From CAZGOM01 sp964542875 (lineage in GTDB: Bacteria; Planctomycetota; Phycisphaerae; Phycisphaerales; Phycisphaeraceae), in the NCBI GenBank assembly GCA_964542875.1, contig CAZIWA010000014.1, positions 5,525-69,524 of the forward strand: DNA of 64,000 bases, read 5' to 3'. The translations under genes were made by a program, and so were the position numbers. Positions 58,736 through 64,000 of this stretch are shown in pieces. Under the pieces are notes generated by a model that saw nothing but the letters and a program-made list of their open reading frames with translations, ran no database searches and was not told the DNA's origin. Numbering within the stretch: position 1 is the first letter of the stretch; the number at the start of each line of letters is the position of its first letter.

Positions 58736-59758
58736 CTAACGCAAAAACACACATGCAGGCGCTCCTTCCGTCGCAAGGATGAATTCTCGCTTCTCGCCCA
58801 ATGGCATCGGACGTGGGAGCGCTGCCCGAACGGCATGCCAAACCTCAAGGTTCATTTGGACTCCTTCATTTATGCCCCGTTTCGATCGAGGCCCGGAAAA
58901 AAGCGGACGCAAGTATTGAACAAGAAAGCCCGGCACCCATGGAAAATCACGAAGACCGCTATGGAGATAAAAATTGCACCATTTATAGACTTTCCACACA
59001 TCATGGATGTCCACTGCAAACTTAATCGATTCTTGTTGCGTCAAAATGGCATCGTACAACCTGCTCATGTCGATCGGAATGAGTTCATCCGGCCTGGTGG
59101 GATCAATAAAAGTGGAAACACAAAATGCGCGTCTCAGGCGTAATTCAATCGCAGTACGCAAAACTGCCACCGATGCGTACGGAACTCGATCAGTATGGGT
59201 CAATCTCGAGTAAGTCCCATAGGTAATTTGTTCAGCCCCCTTGTACACTTCAAAAGGCTTGTCATGTGAGGTCCTATGCGCGTTAAAAAAACCCGGAACT
59301 TCTGTTATTTTCGAAGCTGCCCATTCCAATAGAACCAGAGCATCAAGCATCATGTTATGAAGCGCTGGGTGCACGGTGTGCACGAATGCTTCCTCGTTCG
59401 GACCCGGCCCTTCGTTTGCGTAATAATGAATCGCTGTGCAATAGCGATTCGCTTCAGAGTCGAGCATTGTGAGTTGAGCTCGATAAAAGCCGGGCTCAAT
59501 GATTTTTTTCTCGTCGGAAAGCGAAACAATCAGCCCCATCCGTACTGCGTCAGAATCTACCAATGGCTGCAGTTTTGGTGTTGCAGGTGAAACCTTAGCA
59601 TCAGGATGCTTCTTTTTTGAAATAAAAAATGCACCGCTCATCTCAGCCCAAAGCCACGGAAGGGCCCGTTCCTGAACCCACTTTCCTAATGCGATGAGAT
59701 TTAAAGGATTGGCTTCTGTAAGGCTCTGGATATGTGTTACGTATGCGTTTCGGTCCAT
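58736..59758 (-). CDS. Unknown protein (340 aa) with A/T-rich composition
   Basis: The start at 59758 follows AGGGAG; the frame continues to a TTG upstream. It has no signal peptide or membrane helix. Features include 'LNLIALGKWVQERALPWLW' (about 18-36), 'AIELRLRRAFCVSTFIDPTR' (about 205-224) and 'DVWKVYKWCNFYLHSGLRDF' (about 258-277). I recognise no family. Its base and codon use is visibly richer in A/T than the neighbours, which suggests later acquisition. It lies 14 bases after the zinc-ribbon gene and is probably cotranscribed. Confidence 0.78.
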   Translation of the reverse strand: MDRNAYVTHIQSLTEANPLNLIALGKWVQERALPWLWAEMSGAFFISKKKHPDAKVSPATPKLQPLVDSDAVRMGLIVSLSDEKKIIEPGFYRAQLTMLDSEANRYCTAIHYYANEGPGPNEEAFVHTVHPALHNMMLDALVLLEWAASKITEVPGFFNAHRTSHDKPFEVYKGAEQITYGTYSRLTHTDRVPYASVAVLRTAIELRLRRAFCVSTFIDPTRPDELIPIDMSRLYDAILTQQESIKFAVDIHDVWKVYKWCNFYLHSGLRDFPWVPGFLVQYLRPLFSGPRSKRGINEGVQMNLEVWHAVRAALPRPMPLGEKREFILATEGAPACVFLR

Positions 59759-59772
59759 TTTTTGGCTCCCTC

Positions 59773-60048
59773 TCAATCCGTCTCCTCTCCCTCGCCGCTC
59801 TCATCCTGCATCTGCCGCCCGTACTTGAACAACACCAGGCTGCAGCTTTCACACCGCCAGGCATGCAGCCTCGCATACCTCATCCACGCCGACGTATTGG
59901 GCAGCGCCTGCGCCATGGGGTTCACCCGCGGCGCCTGATCCCGCGGGAACCAGAAAATCCCTTCCGGCACCGTGGGGATGTACCCTTCGCTCATCGTCGC
60001 CGAACAGTGCGGGCATAAAATCGGTTCTGATCTCTTCTGCTTGCTCAT
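59773..60048 (-). CDS. Small zinc-ribbon protein (DUF6487-like, 91 aa)
   Basis: The product has two CxxC pairs, 'ILCPHCSATMSEGYIP' (about 10-25) and 'WRCESCSLVLFKYG' (about 64-77), with 'GIFWFPRD' between them. That is the layout I recall for DUF6487, a short protein with a putative nucleic-acid- or protein-binding zinc ribbon. GGAGC precedes the ATG at 60048. It precedes the A/T-rich unknown gene on the same strand. Confidence 0.72.
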   Translation of the reverse strand: MSKQKRSEPILCPHCSATMSEGYIPTVPEGIFWFPRDQAPRVNPMAQALPNTSAWMRYARLHAWRCESCSLVLFKYGRQMQDESGEGEETD

Positions 60049-60192
60049 AAGCTCCGTCCAACATCTTTCCGACCGTGAATCACGGTCTGTTTTTCCCTCC
60101 TTACTCTACTACCCCAGCCCCTGAGGTTCTACCGCTCAACTCCATCATGGACCGTGGTATCATTTTCACTCCGTTAACCCTCGAGCCAAAAC

Positions 60193-61380
60193 GTGACGCA
60201 AGCCATCAAAGCCAAGTCCGCCGCCATCGCCCTTCACGCGCCGCACGACCTTCAGACCCTGGTCCGCGACGCCGTCGCATCCCGTTGCCCCATCATCGAC
60301 TACGGCATCGCCCACCAGGGCCTGGGAAACGCACCCGTAGCCGACGGCACCCGTCTCACGCTTGATTCCCCCGCCGACTCCTACGGCATCATCGAACACT
60401 ACGCCCGGGACTTCACCGTCCGCGCCTGGGCCGGCGCCACCGTCGCCCAGCTCGCCGCCGGCTTGGCCCGTGAAAACCAGTTCCTCCCCATCGACGCCGA
60501 CCCGGACCTAACGCTCGGTGAAATCATCAACCACAACGTCTTTAATTCCCAGCGCATCGGCTACAACGCCATCCGTGACATCTCCCTGGGCCTCCACTAC
60601 ATCGACGGCCAGGCCCGTGATGTCCACGTCGGCGGCCGCACCGTCAAAAACGTCGCCGGCTACGACGTCACCCGCCTCCTCGTCGGCAGCCTCGGCCAAC
60701 TGGGCCTCATCTACGAAGCCACCGTCCGGACCTATGCCATCCCTCAGCACATCACCGCCGCGGCGGCGGTCCTCCAAAACCTCTCCGGCCTCGACTCCGT
60801 CATCCCCGGTCTGCTTCAAACCAGCGCCTCGCCCGCCCGCATGCACGCATCCTTTAACCCCCAGACCAGCACCTGGACGCTCCACTGCGGCTACCACGGC
60901 AACGCTAAAGCCTGCGATGTGCAATCCACCGCCCTCAAACACAAGCTCGCCGGCCTCACCTCCGACATCGCACTCACCCAGACCAATTTCACCGATGACC
61001 AAGCCTTCCTCACCTCCTCTCGCGCATGGCGGCGGACCTCCCCCGCACTCCTCAAACTCGTCGTCCCCCCCGCCTCCACCGGCAAAACCGCAGACGCACT
61101 CGTCGCCCTGAACATCCCCGGCCTCCATATCGACGCCCTCCCCACCCACGGCGTCATCTTCGCAGGCGGCCCGCTCTCCGCAGACCAGGCCCGCCAACTC
61201 GACACCTCCGCCGCCCAACTCATCGCGCCCGAATCCGGCCTCAAGGTCTGGTACACCCGCCCCGCAGGCGCTCAAAACCTTACCCCCTTCGCCCCCGCCC
61301 AATCAGACTGGGCCATCGTCTCCCGCCTCAAAACCACGATGGACCCCCACAACATCTTCAACCCCGGCCGCCTCGTCTAA
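60193..61380 (+). CDS. FAD-binding oxidoreductase, glycolate oxidase GlcE-like
   Basis: A GTG start at 60193; the ribosome site is weak. The 395-aa product has a PCMH-type FAD domain: 'RAWAGATVAQLAAGLARENQ' (about 78-97), 'FLPIDADPDLTLGEIINHNV', 'GRTVKNVAGYDVTRLLVGSL' and 'GQLGLIYEATVRT'. It ends with 'TTMDPHNIFNPGRLV', the GlcD/GlcE C-terminus. The short substrate domain fits GlcE rather than GlcD. GlcE normally works with GlcD and GlcF to oxidise glycolate; those genes are not seen here. gph nearby would supply glycolate. Confidence 0.82.
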   Translation: MTQAIKAKSAAIALHAPHDLQTLVRDAVASRCPIIDYGIAHQGLGNAPVADGTRLTLDSPADSYGIIEHYARDFTVRAWAGATVAQLAAGLARENQFLPIDADPDLTLGEIINHNVFNSQRIGYNAIRDISLGLHYIDGQARDVHVGGRTVKNVAGYDVTRLLVGSLGQLGLIYEATVRTYAIPQHITAAAAVLQNLSGLDSVIPGLLQTSASPARMHASFNPQTSTWTLHCGYHGNAKACDVQSTALKHKLAGLTSDIALTQTNFTDDQAFLTSSRAWRRTSPALLKLVVPPASTGKTADALVALNIPGLHIDALPTHGVIFAGGPLSADQARQLDTSAAQLIAPESGLKVWYTRPAGAQNLTPFAPAQSDWAIVSRLKTTMDPHNIFNPGRLV

Positions 61381-61748
61381 TTAAGCAGGATGCTGCCAAA
61401 GCCCTCAAGGCCCACCACTCAAGCCTCAAAATCTGTGTGCATGCTCTCGTCCGCATAAGCATGTCTTGTCTTTCATCTCACATCTCGCGTCTTAATCTTC
61501 AAGGCCATAACCCCACCGTTACACCAGCCTGTGAGTAGGCGTGAAAACAACACATCTCCAAAATCTCTTGCCCCCCTCCAACATCACACTCACCCACCGC
61601 CAACCCAAAATCAAGCATGTAAATCTTGAATCATCTTGTAAATCATGTAATTATTCCCCTCTTCCAATACCTTTCAAATCTCATAAATCTCGTCAAAACT
61701 CCCCTTGGTTCTGATCCTCTTAATCATCTTCAATCCTCTTAATCCCAG
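61381..61748. other. Intergenic region with interspersed short repeats
   Basis: The 368 bases lie between convergent genes and carry TTGTAAATC-type motifs (about 61617-61651, similar to 41263-41300), and the second 38-base TCCTCTTAATCAT repeat at its right end. No gene is supported. Confidence 0.55.
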
Positions 61749-61752
61749 TCAA
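61715..61752. repeat. 38-base 'TCCTCTTAATCAT' repeat, copy 2 (overlaps a stop codon)
   Basis: Nearly identical to 57489-57526. Its end overlaps the stop codon (61749-61751, TGA on the minus strand) of the membrane protein gene. Confidence 0.85.
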
Positions 61753-62678
61753 GAAATCTGCTTCTTCCCCCGCAGCCAAACCCACGCGCACATCCCCGCC
61801 CACGCCCCCACCGCCACGCTCACCGTCACCTGCAGAATCGGCACCCAGTAACGGCCGTTCCAGTCATTAGGCTGGCCTGAAATCTCCCAGAACGACCGGA
61901 TCGGCGTCACCACCATCGGCCAGCCCAGCCAGATCGGCGAAATCAGGTTCAACACCCACATCAGCAGCGGCTCACCCAGCACCAGCGCGATCGCGCAGAG
62001 CATCGCCAGGCCTCGCCCCTTGCTGGTGCGCGCCCGGCACCCCAGCACGATCACGCACCCGGCCAACAGCGACCACGCCGCCACATCCAGGCCCATCCAC
62101 ATCGTCTGCTGCACGCTCCAGCGGGTATCCACATCGATCACAGGGTCTTTCCCCTGCACCCCGGCAAATATCGCACTCCACTGCGGCCCCAGGTAAAGCG
62201 GCCACAAAATCGCCTGCAGCACCAGGTTCAAGCAAAGCCAATCCGTGAAAACCACCCCAGGGCGCATCGGGTAGGCCGATTCAAACGTCCCGAAATAGAT
62301 AAACGGCTTCTTCCTCACCGGCTCCGGCGCCGGGTCCGTATCCGGGTGATCCTGGCTCAGCCGATACATCGGCCAAAGCACCACCAGCCCGATCATGATC
62401 GCCATCATCATCCAGCGAAATGACGCAAAACTCGTGTCCACACGGCTGATGATCAGCCAATTACCCATCAGCCAAAGGCACCAAAGCAGCACCAATCCCT
62501 TGGATGCAATCTCCGGCCGCGCCATCCGCACCTTCGCAGGCGGGCTCTCCGCAGCTTCATCCGGCCGCAACGCAGCCTGGTCGAGTTCTCGTTCAATCGC
62601 ATCGATCACCTCAGGAGATACGTTGATCTCCTGGGGTCGGTTCACCGAGGCTGAAGATGATGGTTCCTGATCGCTCAC
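61749..62678 (-). CDS. Membrane protein (309 aa), translationally coupled to the FtsQ-like gene
   Basis: A GTG start overlaps the upstream gene's stop (GTGA). The product has an acidic soluble N-terminus (about 1-55) and about six hydrophobic helices (for example 'GLVLLWCLWLMGNWLIIS', 'WMMMAIMIGLVVLWPMY', 'AAWSLLAGCVIVLGC', 'VTVSVAVGAWAGMCAWVWL'). No family is recognised. The coupling suggests a related envelope or division role (inference). Confidence 0.78.
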   Translation of the reverse strand: MSDQEPSSSASVNRPQEINVSPEVIDAIERELDQAALRPDEAAESPPAKVRMARPEIASKGLVLLWCLWLMGNWLIISRVDTSFASFRWMMMAIMIGLVVLWPMYRLSQDHPDTDPAPEPVRKKPFIYFGTFESAYPMRPGVVFTDWLCLNLVLQAILWPLYLGPQWSAIFAGVQGKDPVIDVDTRWSVQQTMWMGLDVAAWSLLAGCVIVLGCRARTSKGRGLAMLCAIALVLGEPLLMWVLNLISPIWLGWPMVVTPIRSFWEISGQPNDWNGRYWVPILQVTVSVAVGAWAGMCAWVWLRGKKQIS

Positions 62679-63685
62679 CGGCCCCGAGTGTATTCGATCC
62701 GGCTATCTTCGCGCGACCCAGCCGTCATCGGCGCAAACGTCAACGACTCGCCATAAACGTTCGCCACCCGGTTGCCGATCAGGTTGATCATTGGCATCTG
62801 CTGCCCATTGGCGCTGGCCTGTCCAGGCTTAAACAAGCCCGAAACCAGCTTCAGCTTATGGTCCACGCCCGGTTCGATCGCCTGTTCCTGCCCCACCGGC
62901 AAGCCCCAGTCGATCATCCCCTGCGTCGTCACCAATGAAACCCGCACCCGGCCCATGCTGTCGCGCCGGCCCACATCGTAGGCCACCACATGGTTGAAAA
63001 ATGGCTGGCCCTGCATCGTCTTGACCATTCCCAGTCCCGCCAGCAGGTCTGGCGAGTTCCACAGTTCACCATCGGCTTCCGGCTGGGCGCCTTTAACGCC
63101 CTTGATCACCGGCAGCCCCACGGCGGCCTGCTGTTCGTGTTTGTATTCCCAAGGCAGCATCACGCCCTTGGCATCCACCAGGCGCAGCCCAGTGGGCTGT
63201 TCCACCATCGCCACCGGTTCCCGGTAGTTGGCTTCAATCACGATGCCGCCGCTGGCCGTCCGGCGAACGGAGTTCACCGAATCCACCCAGGGGTTGTTGG
63301 AAAATGCCAGATAAGCCGCGGCCAGCTCTTTGCCCGCCATCGGATCGTTGGAAATCTTCTGCCCCGCCACGCCCTGGAGCTGTTCGCGGAGTTTCACGTC
63401 CATCCAGCCCGGGGTGTTGGCCAATTCAACCATCGCCACCGGCGTATCGTCTTTGTCCAGCCGGGCAGCCGCGTAGGTTTCCAATGCATTGGTCATCCAG
63501 ACCCAGCCAAAGCCCAGCGCCACCGCGCCGACTGCGCTCACGCCAACCCGGACTTTCCACAAGGTGGATTGCGTATCCCAGTGCACCTGCTTGGCCGCGG
63601 CCACGGGCACATCGGCCTCCGCTGCGGCTTGGGATGCTTGTTCTTCCTGCGCTTTTTTCTTCTTGCTCGTAAGGATCCATCCCAT
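62675..63685 (-). CDS. FtsQ/DivIB-like POTRA protein
   Basis: The start at 63685 has GGAG eight bases upstream. The 336-aa product has a charged cytoplasmic head (MGWILTSKKKKAQEEQA), one membrane helix (about 44-64), then a POTRA-like part with 'LAAAYLAFSNNPWVDSVNSV' (about 121-140) and a beta domain with 'YREPVAMVEQPTGLRLVDAK' followed by 'GVMLP', as in FtsQ. In other bacteria FtsQ links FtsL/FtsB to the divisome. Sequence divergence is high, so the assignment is tentative. The 4-base overlap with the next membrane gene shows an operon. Confidence 0.55.
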   Translation of the reverse strand: MGWILTSKKKKAQEEQASQAAAEADVPVAAAKQVHWDTQSTLWKVRVGVSAVGAVALGFGWVWMTNALETYAAARLDKDDTPVAMVELANTPGWMDVKLREQLQGVAGQKISNDPMAGKELAAAYLAFSNNPWVDSVNSVRRTASGGIVIEANYREPVAMVEQPTGLRLVDAKGVMLPWEYKHEQQAAVGLPVIKGVKGAQPEADGELWNSPDLLAGLGMVKTMQGQPFFNHVVAYDVGRRDSMGRVRVSLVTTQGMIDWGLPVGQEQAIEPGVDHKLKLVSGLFKPGQASANGQQMPMINLIGNRVANVYGESLTFAPMTAGSREDSRIEYTRGR

Positions 63686-64000
63686 CGGGCACACTCCATT
63701 GCGTATTAAGGCTCGTAGTTCATATCGGCCAATAAGCCCGTGCCTCGCCAATTTTCTCTGCCTCTGATCACGTCTTTTGAGGGTAAAAGCATTTGGGGTA
63801 TTTGTCGGCACATGCACCCGGGGTATCGGGTTTTCGGGCTATCGGGGGGCTTCGATAAAGTTCATGCCACTCAAGGTGAATGCCATTTTGCGGCATGATC
63901 CGCCTTTGGGTTCCTCATGGACACCCGGCAACCCGTCACCCGGCAACCCGGGCGCGTGGGAAATCGACAAATGCTTTTACCCTGCACGTCTTTTATCCTT
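63686..64000. other. Intergenic region with a long-range inverted repeat and short direct repeats
   Basis: GGGTAAAAGCATTTG (63781-63795) is matched by its reverse complement CAAATGCTTTTACCC (63968-63982), about 170 bases away. Between them lie CGGG-rich motifs (TATCGGGTTTTCGGGCTATC) and two copies of ACCCGGCAACCCG (about 63922-63951). No gene can be supported up to the window edge. Confidence 0.55.

Overview
The window looks like a chromosomal piece of a GC-rich planctomycete, most likely class Phycisphaerae. The evidence is four free-standing type IV pilin-like proteins (N-terminal methylation helix plus a C-terminal DGH motif), two regulators built as a sugar-binding LacI-type domain fused to another HTH class, large secreted glycosidase-like proteins, Gfo/Idh/MocA oxidoreductases, and long multi-domain sensor kinases. 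Assignment rests on protein style only. One tRNA (Pro, TGG) is present; I saw no rRNA, CRISPR array, insertion sequence, integrase or phage gene.

Region 1 (1-6.3 kb): the 3' end of a large secreted glycosidase-like gene, then three minus-strand genes (an unknown protein, a Tdi1-type immunity-like protein, a SLOG-fold protein), a pilin-like protein and a lipoprotein. The tRNA-Pro gene and its hairpin follow.

Region 2 (6.7-24.6 kb) is the most distinctive part: a stress and DNA-repair island. It carries a ferritin-like DUF892 protein, a DUF748/AsmA-like protein, a lipoprotein truncated haemoglobin, a DUF3341/YflT-like glycine-rich protein, a BON lipoprotein, a glycine-zipper protein, a small basic protein, a double PRC-barrel protein, a DUF2934 protein, and a non-homologous end-joining operon (ku, DUF6766 membrane protein, LigD ligase/phosphoesterase, LigD polymerase as a separate overlapping gene). 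Two members of an unrecognised protein family lie at its two ends (8030-8527 and 21797-22285). A NarL-type response regulator and a zinc-ribbon membrane protein close the region.

Region 3 (25.2-45 kb): a flotillin-like SPFH protein, a pilin-like protein, an acyl-CoA (malonyl-CoA type) synthetase, a PIG-L deacetylase, a GntR/LacI-type regulator, and a probable carbohydrate operon (GH36 alpha-galactosidase, pilin-like protein, GH42-like secreted protein) with palindromic candidate operators. Then come two tandem paralogous membrane proteins, a TetR regulator, hisA, a second Gfo/Idh/MocA oxidoreductase and an alpha/beta hydrolase.

Region 4 (45-64 kb): a DUF4056 lipoprotein, a LOG-family protein, an S41 protease, a hybrid sensor kinase, ilvH, a fused AhbA/AhbB-like siroheme decarboxylase, a flavin reductase, phosphoglycolate phosphatase (gph), a pilin-like protein facing an AraC/XylR-type regulator, an A/T-richer gene of unknown function, a zinc-ribbon protein, a GlcE-like FAD protein (possibly the glycolate partner of gph), and a membrane protein overlapping an FtsQ-like gene.

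Intergenic DNA between 41 and 64 kb carries several short interspersed repeat families. One supplies the stop codons of at least two unrelated genes.
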